Source: JAAZPG01 sp012797375 (GTDB lineage Bacteria > Acidobacteriota > Aminicenantia > Aminicenantales > UBA4085). Taken from it: a DNA stretch of 39,189 bases. Location: contig CALMMC010000061.1 in NCBI GenBank assembly GCA_937868205.1, forward strand, positions 1-39,189, written 5' to 3'. Under the pieces are notes generated by a model that worked only from the letters and a program-made list of their open reading frames with translations, did no database searches and was not told the DNA's origin. The first letter of the stretch is position 1; each line of letters begins with the position of its first letter. Positions 31,932 to 39,189 of the stretch are shown here, one piece after another. Position numbers and translations under genes: made by a program.

Positions 31932-33163
31932 TGTCCAGCGTCTTTCTCTGGCTTCTGGTTTGGGGCGGGATGTTCACCAGCATCGACGCCGTCGGAAGCG
32001 AATCGTTCCTCCGGTCGGGGATGGGTTTCCTCCAGGGGATCCGGTCGCTGTTTCCGCTGGCCGCCCTGTTCTTCTGCCTCCTCTGGATCCTGAAGGAGCG
32101 GCCGGCCTTTCCGTTCCGCCGGAATCCGCTCCTGTTCTGGTACGCCTACGCGGCCGTCGGCGTCCTGTCGTCGCTGTTCCTGTCGCAGGAGCCGTTGACG
32201 GCGATTTATTGGGCCGGCAATTACCTGGCCCCGCTGATGGCCGCCTGGTTCGCCCTCGAGCGTCCCGATCCCTGGGACGCCGTTCGGGCCCTGATCTACG
32301 CCAATTACGCGATGTTCGCCCTGGTCGCCGTCAGCATCCTTCCCGAGGCTTTCCGGGTGGGCTGGGGAAACCTGCCGATGTTCAAGCAGTACACCCTGAT
32401 ATTCGGCCTCGGCCAGATCAACGTCAACGGGGCCGGGCGCTACGCCCTGACCATCATCATCGTCCTCGCGGTCCGGTTCCTCCTCGGCCGGTCCCGCCTG
32501 CGCTATCTTCTGATCCCGGCGGCCCTGCCGTTCCTCTTCCTCCTGACCCAGACCCAGTCGCGGACGGCCCTCCTCGGCCTGGCCGTGGCCTCCGTCCTCT
32601 TCGTCATCATGCGGGGAAGCGACTGGCGGTTCCTGTTCGTCGGCCCGGTGGCCGTGGCCGTCGTGTACATCAGCGGATTCCAGTGGCGGTCCCATGGAAG
32701 CATGGACCGGCTGATGAGCCTGACCGGCCGGGAATACACCTGGCGGGCCGGCTTGGAGCTTATCAAGAAATCGCCCTTTTTAGGCTGGGGCTTCCAGGCC
32801 GACCGGATCATGATGAATTCCGAGCACATGCACAATTCCTATCTTCACGCCGCCATCCACACGGGCGTGATCGGCATGCTTCTGTTCGTCGCCGCCCTGG
32901 TCTCGTTTTGGGGAATGGTCGCCCGGTCGGGAATCCTTTTCCGGGCGAAACGGTTCACCGGGGAGCGCCGGACGCTGCTCTTCGAATCCACGATGATCGC
33001 CGGCTTCCTGACCGCCCGCAGCTTCTTCGAATCGACGGCCGCCTTCTACGGCGTCGATCTTCTCCTGTTCATCCCGGCGATCGCCTGCGTCGCCCTGGCC
33101 GCTTGGACCGCTCCCGGCGACGAATCCCCCCGCGAGGAGGCCGCCCCGGCATGCGCATCCTGA
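31928..33163 (+). CDS. O-antigen ligase / Wzy-type polymerase
   Basis: 411-residue membrane protein with about ten to twelve hydrophobic segments and the Wzy_C (O-antigen ligase-like, PF04932) signature. The large periplasmic loop carries RTALLGLAVAS before it and GREYTWRAGLELIKKSPFLG, then GWGF and MHNSYLHAAIHTGVIG, the conserved HNSYL region with the catalytic His. In a locus with a Wzx flippase and OPX/Wzc exporter it is most likely the polymerase joining repeat units in the periplasm, rather than a lipid A ligase. Two ATGs stand in tandem (31928, 31931); the first overlaps the previous stop. Confidence 0.9.
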   Translation: MMSSVFLWLLVWGGMFTSIDAVGSESFLRSGMGFLQGIRSLFPLAALFFCLLWILKERPAFPFRRNPLLFWYAYAAVGVLSSLFLSQEPLTAIYWAGNYLAPLMAAWFALERPDPWDAVRALIYANYAMFALVAVSILPEAFRVGWGNLPMFKQYTLIFGLGQINVNGAGRYALTIIIVLAVRFLLGRSRLRYLLIPAALPFLFLLTQTQSRTALLGLAVASVLFVIMRGSDWRFLFVGPVAVAVVYISGFQWRSHGSMDRLMSLTGREYTWRAGLELIKKSPFLGWGFQADRIMMNSEHMHNSYLHAAIHTGVIGMLLFVAALVSFWGMVARSGILFRAKRFTGERRTLLFESTMIAGFLTARSFFESTAAFYGVDLLLFIPAIACVALAAWTAPGDESPREEAAPACAS

Positions 33164-34386
33164 TCCACACGATGTACTTCCTTCCGGAGATGGGGAGCGC
33201 CCCCATCCTGATGAACGAGCTGGCTTCCTCCCTGGCCGCCCGCGGCCACCGCGTCGAGATCGTCACGACGCTCCCGCGGCCGCCTCACAACCGCGGCTAC
33301 GAGGGGCGGTTGTTCGTCCGGGAGACGCGGAACGGCGTTCTCGTCAAACGCTACCCGACCAATGTCACGTCCCATCCGGCCGGACGGCTGATCGCCTGGA
33401 CGATCTACACCCTGGCCGCGATCTGGAACCTCCGGACCGTCCGGCGCGGCGACGTCGTTTTCCTCCGGCTCCCGCCGCTGCAGCTCGGGCTGACGGGAAT
33501 CCTGGCCCGGCTCCTTTGCGGGGCCGCGGTCATCCTCAACGTCCAGGACATCCATCCGGACCTGTCGATTGAAGCCGGCATCCTCCGCCATCCCCTGGCG
33601 ATCCGGGCCGCCTTGAAATTCGAAAAATGGATTTATGACGGCCACCGGCGGATCGTCGTCATCAGCGACGGGTTCCGGAAAAACCTGCGGGCCAAGGGCG
33701 TGCCGGACGAGCGGATCTCGATCATCCCCAATTGGGTCGACACGGACTTTCTCCGCCCCCTGCCCAAGGATAATCCCGTGGCCCGCCGCCTCGGCCTGGA
33801 CGGCGTCTTCACCGTCATGTATTCCGGGATCATCAGCCTTTCCAGCTTCGAAACGCTGGCCCGGATCCTCGAGGCGGCCCGCCTCCTGGCGCCCGACCGG
33901 GAGACGCGCCTCGTCATCGTCGGCGACGGCCTTAAGCGGGCCGATCTCCAAGCCCGGGCCGAGGAGCTGCGGCTGGACAACGTCGTCTTCCTGCCGTTCC
34001 AGCCCTACGCCGACCTCCCCGGCTTGCTGGCCTCGGCCGACGTCCTCCTGGTTCCCTTGGACAAGGAGAAGTCGTTCCTCTCCGTTCCCTCGAAGCTTTA
34101 CAACTACCTGGCCGCGGGCCGGCCGATCCTAGGCTTGGCCGTCGAATCCTCGGAGGTCTATCAAATCATCCGCGAGGCGGAATGCGGCCTCTGCGCCCCG
34201 CCCGATGATCCCCAACGGATCGCGGCCGCCGTCCGGGCCTTGAGGGATGATCCGGGAGGCCGGGAGGCGATGGACGCCCGCGGGCGCCGCCTGGCCGAGG
34301 ATGTGTACTCGCGCCGGAGCGTGGTCGAGGCGTTCGAAGCCCTGATGGAGGAGGCCGCCCGCGGGCCGCGGGGGAGACGGCCGTGA
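33151..34386 (+). CDS. GT4 glycosyltransferase, WbuB-like
   Basis: 411-residue GT-B fold transferase. MRILIHTMYFLPEMGSAP at the N-terminus, LNVQDIHPDLSIEAGIL in the middle and IIPNWVDTDFLRP at the junction resemble the WbuB/FnlC-like branch that adds N-acetyl-fucosamine-type sugars. The donor half has MYSGIISLSSFETL and VPSKLYNYLAAGRPILGL. The ATG at 33151 lies 13 bases inside the polymerase gene with GAGGAGG (33134-33140) ten bases upstream. It overlaps the phosphoglycosyl transferase gene as GTGA. The exact sugar is an inference from resemblance only. Confidence 0.88.
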   Translation: MRILIHTMYFLPEMGSAPILMNELASSLAARGHRVEIVTTLPRPPHNRGYEGRLFVRETRNGVLVKRYPTNVTSHPAGRLIAWTIYTLAAIWNLRTVRRGDVVFLRLPPLQLGLTGILARLLCGAAVILNVQDIHPDLSIEAGILRHPLAIRAALKFEKWIYDGHRRIVVISDGFRKNLRAKGVPDERISIIPNWVDTDFLRPLPKDNPVARRLGLDGVFTVMYSGIISLSSFETLARILEAARLLAPDRETRLVIVGDGLKRADLQARAEELRLDNVVFLPFQPYADLPGLLASADVLLVPLDKEKSFLSVPSKLYNYLAAGRPILGLAVESSEVYQIIREAECGLCAPPDDPQRIAAAVRALRDDPGGREAMDARGRRLAEDVYSRRSVVEAFEALMEEAARGPRGRRP

Positions 34387-35012
34387 GCGCGGCTTGGCGC
34401 AAGGCTCTGTTCCTTAAGCGGCCGTTCGACGCCGCCTTGTCGTTCTTCGGCCTGTTCGTCTCGTCGCCGCTTTGGACCGTCATCGCGGCTCTCATCAAGA
34501 TCGAGGACGGCGGGCCTGTCTTTTACAAACAGGACCGGGTCGGCAAGGACGGCCGGATTTTCCAAGCCTTGAAGTTCCGGTCGATGCGGACGGACGCGGA
34601 AAAGGACGGGCCCCAGCAGGCGTTTGAGGACGATCCGCGGGTGACCCGGGTGGGGCGGATCCTGCGGGCCACGGCCATGGACGAGCTGCCCCAGCTCTTC
34701 AACATTTTCAAGGGCGACATGAGCTTCGTCGGTCCGCGGGCCCTCCGGCCGAACGAGAAGGAGGTCCGCGGCGATCCCGACCGGAGGGACATCCAGGACA
34801 TCCCGGGCTACCGGGAGCGCCACGCCGTCCGCCCGGGGCTGACCGGCCTGACCCAGGTCTTTCTTCCCGGCGACACGCCCCGGCGGGCCAAGTTCCGGTA
34901 CGACTTGCTTTATCTCCGCAAGCGGAGCTTCGGGTTCGACCTGCGCCTGATTTTTCTTTCCTTCTGGATCACATTCCGGGGGAAATGGGAGTCCCGGCAG
35001 TCGAAAATCTAG
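34383..35012 (+). CDS. Phosphoglycosyl transferase (WcaJ/PglC-like)
   Basis: 209-residue monotopic phosphoglycosyl transferase, which starts repeat-unit synthesis by moving a sugar-1-phosphate from a UDP-sugar to undecaprenyl phosphate. It begins KRPFDAALSFFGLFVSSPLW, the re-entrant hydrophobic helix of the family. Then come GGPVFYKQDRVGKDG, FQALKFRSMRTDAE, the catalytic Asp-Glu in TAMDELPQLFNIFKGDMSFVGPR, and VRPGLTGLTQV. It is the short catalytic form, without the extra N-terminal membrane domain of WcaJ. GTG start at 34383 overlapping the previous stop. Last gene of the tightly coupled run from 26967. Confidence 0.93.
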   Translation: MSAAWRKALFLKRPFDAALSFFGLFVSSPLWTVIAALIKIEDGGPVFYKQDRVGKDGRIFQALKFRSMRTDAEKDGPQQAFEDDPRVTRVGRILRATAMDELPQLFNIFKGDMSFVGPRALRPNEKEVRGDPDRRDIQDIPGYRERHAVRPGLTGLTQVFLPGDTPRRAKFRYDLLYLRKRSFGFDLRLIFLSFWITFRGKWESRQSKI

Positions 35013-35020
35013 GATTCCGA

Positions 35021-35057
35021 TTGATTTCACAGGGGAAAATCCCGATAATGATTTTCC
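35021..35057 (+). promoter_or_regulatory. Promoter with inverted repeat flanking the -10
   Basis: TTGATT (35021-35026), 17 bases, GATAAT (35044-35049). A perfect inverted repeat GGAAAATC (35034-35041) / GATTTTCC (35050-35057) brackets the -10 box. Start point near 35056, leader about 50 bases. The repeat is not followed by a T run, so it is more likely an operator than a terminator. Confidence 0.55.
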
Positions 35058-35108
35058 AAGTTAAAAAAGCCGGGTGATCAGGATCCGGCCGAAACAGGCG
35101 GCGGAACA

Positions 35109-36299
35109 ATGGATAACGCGGATGTGGCGGTGATCGGCGGCGGGCCGGCGGGCCTGCAAACCGCCCGCCTCCTGGCCGAGGGCGGGGCGGATGTCACCGT
35201 CCTCGAGGCGAAGCCGGCCGTCGGAGCGAACGTCGTCTGCACGGGCTTGATCGGCCGGGACGTCTTTTCCGAGTTCGGCCTGCCCGCGGAAACCATCGGA
35301 CCCGATTTCCAGGAAACCGAAATCGTTTCCTTTTCCGGCCGCTCGATCCGCTACCGCCATCCCTCGCCGTTCGCTTCCATCGTCGACCGGGAGCGTTTCG
35401 ACGGAAACCTGGGCGGCCTGGCCCGGGAAGCCGGGGCGGAAATCGAGACGGGGACGATGGTCCGCGATGTCTCGGTCTCCCGCGACGGGGTGACGATCGA
35501 GGCCGAGCGGGACGGCCGGCCCGTCCGGCGGAGGGCCCGGCTGACCGTCCTGGCGACGGGAGTCGAGGGCCGGCTCCACGCGAAGCTGGGCTTGACGCCG
35601 CCGGCCCGCCGGATTTACGGCGCCCAAGTCGAGATCCGGGGGGAGGGAAGCGTCGCCCCGACGATTTTCGTCGGGCCGCCCACCGCGCCCGGGGGATTCG
35701 CCTGGTCCGTCCCCTCGGGCGGGGACCGGTTCCGGGTCGGCCTGATCACCGACGGGAATCCGCGCAAGGTCTTCGACGATTTCGCCGCCCGCTATTACCC
35801 GCGGCTCGATCCGGCGGGAGCCGTCCGGCGGCTCGAGTTCAAGCCGATTTGCCAGGGCATGGCGAAAAGATCGGTCGCCGACCGGGCCCTGGCCGTGGGC
35901 GAGGCCGCCGGCCAGGTCAAGACCACGACCGGCGGCGGAATTTATTACGGATTGTGGGGGGCCCGGCTGGCTTCGGAAACCATCCTCGAAGCGCTGAAAA
36001 AGAACGCCTTCGGACCGGCCGATCTCGCCGCCTACGACCGCCGGTGGAAAGCCGGCCTCCGGCGGGAAATCTCGATCGGATATTACGCCCGAAAGTTTTA
36101 TTCGATGATGAGCGCGGGGCAATTCGAAGCCCTGTTCACCCTGGCCCAGTCCGACGGCCTCATCCCCGTGATTCAGAACGAAGGCCAATTCGACTGGCAG
36201 AGCGGCCTCATCCTGTCGCTCTTCCGGAAAACGGCCGTCGCCGGGATCTTCAAGGGCCTTTCCCGGAACAACGTTTTCCTGGACCGTCTGCTGAATTGA
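35109..36299 (+). CDS. Geranylgeranyl-reductase-family flavoprotein
   Basis: 396-residue FAD enzyme of the geranylgeranyl reductase family, whose members saturate isoprenoid chains of lipids and quinones. The FAD motif is VAVIGGGPAGLQTARLL with Glu in VLEAKPAVG. The family-type VCTGLIGRDVF follows, and the second FAD segment is AVGEAAGQVKTTTGGGIYYG, matching the GDAAG...TGGGI region. The substrate is probably a polyprenyl lipid, and its place after the phosphoglycosyl transferase suggests a link to the glycan lipid carrier. A menaquinone or membrane-lipid role is possible. It has its own promoter, so it may be regulated apart from the genes upstream. Confidence 0.85.
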   Translation: MDNADVAVIGGGPAGLQTARLLAEGGADVTVLEAKPAVGANVVCTGLIGRDVFSEFGLPAETIGPDFQETEIVSFSGRSIRYRHPSPFASIVDRERFDGNLGGLAREAGAEIETGTMVRDVSVSRDGVTIEAERDGRPVRRRARLTVLATGVEGRLHAKLGLTPPARRIYGAQVEIRGEGSVAPTIFVGPPTAPGGFAWSVPSGGDRFRVGLITDGNPRKVFDDFAARYYPRLDPAGAVRRLEFKPICQGMAKRSVADRALAVGEAAGQVKTTTGGGIYYGLWGARLASETILEALKKNAFGPADLAAYDRRWKAGLRREISIGYYARKFYSMMSAGQFEALFTLAQSDGLIPVIQNEGQFDWQSGLILSLFRKTAVAGIFKGLSRNNVFLDRLLN

Positions 36300-36319
36300 C
36301 GGGTTTGAACCGGATCATC

Positions 36320-37558
36320 ATGCGCCGCTTGCCCGTTTTGATTTTCTTCTGTCTCGGCCTGGCCGGAGCCCTGTCCGCCCAGTCCTACCAGGTTTTTGCC
36401 GATGAATACCGGCGCCTGACGGAGCAGGCCTTTTTGCGCCTGGGGCCGCTGCGGCTTTTTCCCTCCCTCGGCGTCCGCGACGCGGGATTCGATGACAACC
36501 TCTATTTCGGCAGCGACGACGGCGCCCCGAAAAAGGATTTCACGGCCACGCTGTCGCCGGAGATCCGCGTTTACTGGCCGCTGCGGGACGTCCTGATCCT
36601 CACGTTCCGGGAAAATCCCGAGTATGCGTATTTCCAACGGGAAACGCGCCAGCGGGGATTCGCCAACAGCTATGGAGCCGGATTCCGGTCCCTGCTGCTC
36701 CGGCGCTTCGTCCTCTCGGGCGCCTTCGGAAACGACGTCCACCGGCGCCGCTTGTCGTCCGAATTCCAGATTCCGGCCAACGACCGGGTCCGGAGCCTCG
36801 AGGCCGGCTTGTCCTATGAAACCGCCAGGAAAACCTCGATCGGAATCACGGGAGCCTTTCGCCGGATATCCTACGAGGAGATCCGTATCGATCCGGCGGA
36901 CGCGCCGGTTTCCCGTCTCCTTGACCGCGAGGAGCGCGAGATCGGAGCGGAAGCCTATTACCAGCTGTTTCCCGACGGGTTTCTTTTCCTCCGCGGGGAC
37001 TTGCGGGAATACCGCTTCCGGGACGAGACGGCCGCCTGGCGCGACGCCGAAGCGGTCTCGTTTTGGGCCGGCCTCCGGTTCCCGCTCCTGGGGCGGATCC
37101 GGGGGATCCTGAACCTCGGATACAAGAATTTCAATCCGAACCGGGCCGGGGAGCCGCCCTTCCGCGGCTTGGTCGGCAACACCGGCCTCGACCTGCGGAC
37201 CGGCCGGCTGGCCTTCCGCCTGGATTTCGCCCGGGACCTTGTTTTTTCAACCTACGCCGATGTTTTCTACTTCGTCGAGAATTCCTGGGGGGCGGGCGGC
37301 TCCCTCTATTTGACCTCGTTTTTAAAAATCGACTATGATTATTCCGGCGGAACGGCGGATTACTCCGAGCGGTCGGCGGGAGAGGATTCCGGAAACCGGG
37401 TGGACCGCCGACGGAATCATTCGCTGGGCTTGACCGTCCGCGTGCTGCGGACGTCGGGAATCGGGATCGCCTGGAACTCCGAGCGCTGGACGTCGACGCT
37501 CGGGTCTTTCGACCGGGCCCGGAATTTCGTTGGTTTGACGTACACCCGGTATTTTTAA
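36320..37558 (+). CDS. Outer-membrane beta-barrel of the export locus
   Basis: 412-residue exported protein with signal peptide RLPVLIFFCLGLAGALSA. After it, FPSLGVRDAGFDDNLYFGSD resembles the start of the BBP2-type outer-membrane barrels found in exopolysaccharide loci. The remainder is repeated amphipathic strands ending in an aromatic residue (LTYTRYF). Its position 13 bases before the short OPX gene suggests that it forms the outer-membrane pore that the OPX protein lacks. An alternative TTG five codons upstream is possible; no clear ribosome-binding site distinguishes them. Family name is by pattern, not by a conserved catalytic motif. Confidence 0.78.
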   Translation: MRRLPVLIFFCLGLAGALSAQSYQVFADEYRRLTEQAFLRLGPLRLFPSLGVRDAGFDDNLYFGSDDGAPKKDFTATLSPEIRVYWPLRDVLILTFRENPEYAYFQRETRQRGFANSYGAGFRSLLLRRFVLSGAFGNDVHRRRLSSEFQIPANDRVRSLEAGLSYETARKTSIGITGAFRRISYEEIRIDPADAPVSRLLDREEREIGAEAYYQLFPDGFLFLRGDLREYRFRDETAAWRDAEAVSFWAGLRFPLLGRIRGILNLGYKNFNPNRAGEPPFRGLVGNTGLDLRTGRLAFRLDFARDLVFSTYADVFYFVENSWGAGGSLYLTSFLKIDYDYSGGTADYSERSAGEDSGNRVDRRRNHSLGLTVRVLRTSGIGIAWNSERWTSTLGSFDRARNFVGLTYTRYF

Positions 37559-37571
37559 TGAGGAGACGCGC

Positions 37572-38432
37572 ATGAGACTCCCGACGGCGGCCGCGGCCTG
37601 GATCGTTCTTTTTCTTATCGTTATCGGCGTGGCCGCCGCCCAGGATCCGGCCGGGCAGGCGGAGAGATTCGTGACCGCCTACCGGATCGGCCCCAAGGAT
37701 CTCCTGGAGATCAAGGTCCGCGAGGACGAGAAGCTGAACACCGAGGTCCGCGTCTCCGAGCAGGGGAAAGTCAACTTGGCCTATATCAACGAGGTCTATG
37801 TCGAGGGCCTCACGGCCGCCGAGCTGGGGGACAAGCTGGCCGAGCTCTACCGGCCTTTTCTCCGGGATCCCCACGTCGCCGTCACCATCAAGGAGCGTCA
37901 GAGCAAGCAAGTGTCCATCCTCGGGGCGGTGACCAATCCCGGGTTTGTCCAGCTTTTCGGCCGGACGACGCTTCTGGAGGCCATCACCGCGGCCGGGGGG
38001 CTGACCCGGGAAGCCGCCCGGGAAATCATCATCCTTCGGACGTTTCCCGACGGGACGACGGGCAATCTCAAGATCCCCGTCGACGACCTGATGCTGCGGG
38101 GCGACCCGAAGTACAACGTCCCCCTGGAGGCCGGCGACAGCGTCATCGTCCAGATCGACCGGACCGTCCACGTCTACATCTACGGGCAGGTGAAAATCCC
38201 GGGCGCGCTGTCGGTTCTTCAATCGCGGATTCCCACTCTCACCCAGGCCATCGCCCAGGCCGGGGGATTCACCGAGCGGGCGGCCAAGCGGCGGGTGACC
38301 GTCACCCGGAAGGATGAAAACGGCCGGGAAAAAACCTTCGAGATCAACGTCGTCCGGATCCAAAACAACCGGCTCGAGGATTTCCCTCTCGAGGAAGGCG
38401 ACACGGTTTACGTTCCGGACACGATTTTTTAA
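37572..38432 (+). CDS. Short polysaccharide export (OPX/Wza-like) protein
   Basis: 286-residue periplasmic exporter. A signal peptide (AAAAWIVLFLIVIGVAAAQ) has no lipobox Cys, unlike E. coli Wza. The polysaccharide export domain covers about 33-115 (YRIGPKDLLEIKVREDEKLN). Two SLBB domains follow (about 115-160, VSILGAVTNPGFVQLFGRTT; about 200-260, VYIYGQVKIPGALSVLQSR). It stops right after the second SLBB unit (DTVYVPDTIF), so the C-terminal amphipathic helix that forms the Wza outer-membrane pore is absent. AGGAG at 37561-37565 is well placed. It partners with the Wzc-like protein downstream and probably with the barrel upstream. Confidence 0.93.
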   Translation: MRLPTAAAAWIVLFLIVIGVAAAQDPAGQAERFVTAYRIGPKDLLEIKVREDEKLNTEVRVSEQGKVNLAYINEVYVEGLTAAELGDKLAELYRPFLRDPHVAVTIKERQSKQVSILGAVTNPGFVQLFGRTTLLEAITAAGGLTREAAREIIILRTFPDGTTGNLKIPVDDLMLRGDPKYNVPLEAGDSVIVQIDRTVHVYIYGQVKIPGALSVLQSRIPTLTQAIAQAGGFTERAAKRRVTVTRKDENGREKTFEINVVRIQNNRLEDFPLEEGDTVYVPDTIF

Positions 38433-38463
38433 AAGACGTCCGGGGGCGCCGCCCCTTGCCTTT

Positions 38464-38531
38464 CTCACCCCCGAAGGGGAGAGGGGAGAGGTGAAATATC
38501 ACCGGGGGGTTCATCCCCCCGGACGATTGCC
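38464..38531. repeat. Structured intergenic repeat, copy B
   Basis: Second copy of the element at 26768-26834, in the same orientation, lying between the OPX and Wzc-like genes. It can fold into GGTGA/TCACC (38490-38494 with 38499-38503) and a perfect six-pair GGGGGG/CCCCCC stem (38504-38509 with 38515-38520) with loop TTCAT. The rest of the gap to 38609 is GC-rich without other recognised signals apart from AAAGGA before the next ATG. Confidence 0.8.
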
Positions 38532-38609
38532 GGCGGCCCGCCCCGGAGTTAAGGTGAGGCTGGTCCGGGGCGGACGATCCTCCGGACGGAAGCGAAAAGG
38601 AATGATCAG

Positions 38610-39112
38610 ATGACCGGCGCTCGAAATGTGAATCGGCAGGACATCAACCTCGGCGAATACTGGGCCATCGTCTGGAAGCGGCGGACGATCGTCTTTTCGA
38701 CGCTCGGCGCCTGCCTGGTCCTGGCCGCGGTCCTGTCGTTCACCCAGACGCGCCGGTACACGGCGACCGCCCAGATCCTGATCGAGGACCAGGGCTCCGG
38801 CCGGTTCAATCTCCAGGAATATCTCAACGCCCCGACGAACACGACCGACGATTTCCTGGGCACGTATTTCAACACCCAGCTGCGGATCATCCAGAGCCGC
38901 AGCTTGGCCGAGCGGGTCGTCCGGAAGATGAATCTCGGGGCCCGGCCGGAATTCCTGGCCGAAGTGGAAAAGAACCGGACGATGGCCGACATGGCCAAGT
39001 ATATCCTGACGTTCCGCTGGCTCCGGCCGAAGGGCCGGCCGGCGGAGCCGGGGGCCGGGAAAACGGCCGGCGCCGAGGCGGACGCCTTGTACGCCGGGCG
39101 CCTGCTCGAGCG
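38610..39112 (+). CDS. Wzc/Wzz-like copolymerase, N-terminal fragment
   Basis: First 167 residues of a polysaccharide copolymerase. DINLGEYWAIVWKRRTIVFS leads into the first membrane helix (about 27-45), followed by the periplasmic Wzz domain (RRYTATAQILIEDQ, TYFNTQLRIIQSRSLAERVV). This protein controls chain length and couples synthesis to the OPX exporter. Whether a cytoplasmic tyrosine-kinase domain follows cannot be seen, because adapter begins at 39113; the apparent residues after LLER are adapter translation. The ATG at 38610 has AAAGGA upstream. Confidence 0.9.
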
Positions 39113-39178
39113 CTGTCTCTTATACACATCTCCGAGCCCACGAGACTCCTGAGCATCGCGGATGCCGTCTTCTGCTTG
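39113..39178. other. Illumina Nextera i7 adapter (artefact)
   Basis: 39113-39146 is the reverse complement of the Nextera read-2 adapter (CTGTCTCTTATACACATCT onward), 39147-39154 is index TCCTGAGC (complement of the one at 79-86), and 39155-39178 is P7 with two T-to-G mismatches. 39179-39189 is an A-rich read tail. None of it is genomic. Confidence 0.98.
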
Positions 39179-39189
39179 GAAAAAAACAA

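Noticed and set aside
31960..33150. Long N-terminal extension of the GT4 gene ending at 34386
   Set aside because: Out-of-frame reading of the polymerase gene, rich in Arg/Pro; the GT4 fold begins at 33151 after GAGGAGG.
35034..35057. Inverted repeat read as terminator of the phosphoglycosyl transferase run
   Set aside because: Stem is AT-rich with an eight-base loop and no T run follows; position around a -10 box favours an operator.
26768..38531. Transposon or insertion sequence bounded by the two repeats
   Set aside because: No transposase or integrase lies between or near them, the repeats are direct rather than terminal inverted, and no target duplication is visible.
38887..39189. Minus-strand ORFs entering from the right end
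   Set aside because: Their N-termini are translated adapter (…SEMCIRDS type) and the rest is antisense to the wzc-like gene.

Overview
The window is one assembled contig whose two ends are sequencing adapter, not genome. Positions 55-120 and 39113-39178 are Illumina Nextera i7 adapter read-through carrying the same 8-base index, and 1-54 and 39179-39189 are junk beyond the adapter. Genuine sequence runs from 121 to 39112. It is GC-rich and densely packed. The host looks like a Gram-negative anaerobe: it has outer-membrane beta-barrels, a polysaccharide exporter, a four-subunit 2-oxoacid:ferredoxin oxidoreductase, a hydrogenase-maturation gene (hypF), iron-sulfur QueH and ThiC. The gene content and style would suit Acidobacteriota/Aminicenantia, but that is a low-confidence guess because no marker gene is present.

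Layout. 121-4905 (minus): a FadL-like outer-membrane protein, an exported M14 zinc carboxypeptidase, a membrane-anchored coiled-coil protein, queH and a truncated hypF, preceded by a separate TlpA-like thioredoxin. 5110-8022 (minus): porC-porD-porA-porB, with a clear promoter upstream and a strong hairpin terminator downstream. 8185-9753 (plus): a GT-C type membrane glycosyltransferase. 9746-18151 (minus): a tightly coupled glycan operon read asnB-like amidotransferase, nucleotide-sugar dehydrogenase, polysaccharide deacetylase, GT2 glycosyltransferase, FAD oxidoreductase, NCS2 purine permease. 18324-18974 (plus): an outer-membrane protein. 18977-21553 (minus): a secreted GH38-like glycosidase. 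21748-23445 (plus): a second GT-C-like membrane protein. 23470-26684 (minus): a TPR protein, thiC and an endonuclease IV-like enzyme.

26967-39112 (plus) is a Wzx/Wzy-type polysaccharide locus: flippase, GT4, GT2, GT4, O-antigen ligase/polymerase, GT4, phosphoglycosyl transferase, a geranylgeranyl-reductase-family flavoprotein, an outer-membrane beta-barrel, a short polysaccharide export protein (OPX) and the start of a Wzc-like copolymerase. Glycans would be started on a polyprenyl phosphate by the phosphoglycosyl transferase, extended by the glycosyltransferases, flipped by Wzx, polymerised by Wzy and exported through the OPX/barrel pair. The short OPX next to a dedicated barrel resembles a composite export translocon.

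Most interesting non-coding signals: (i) a ~67-bp structured repeat present twice in the same orientation, once upstream of the polysaccharide locus and once inside it between OPX and Wzc; (ii) divergent promoters at 18265-18316 that share one -35 hexamer; (iii) several promoters whose -10 box lies only 6-20 bases from the start codon, implying leaderless or very short leaders; (iv) a perfect 8-bp inverted repeat flanking the -10 of the reductase gene. Eleven neighbouring gene pairs overlap by exactly four bases. No tRNA, rRNA, CRISPR array or insertion sequence was seen.
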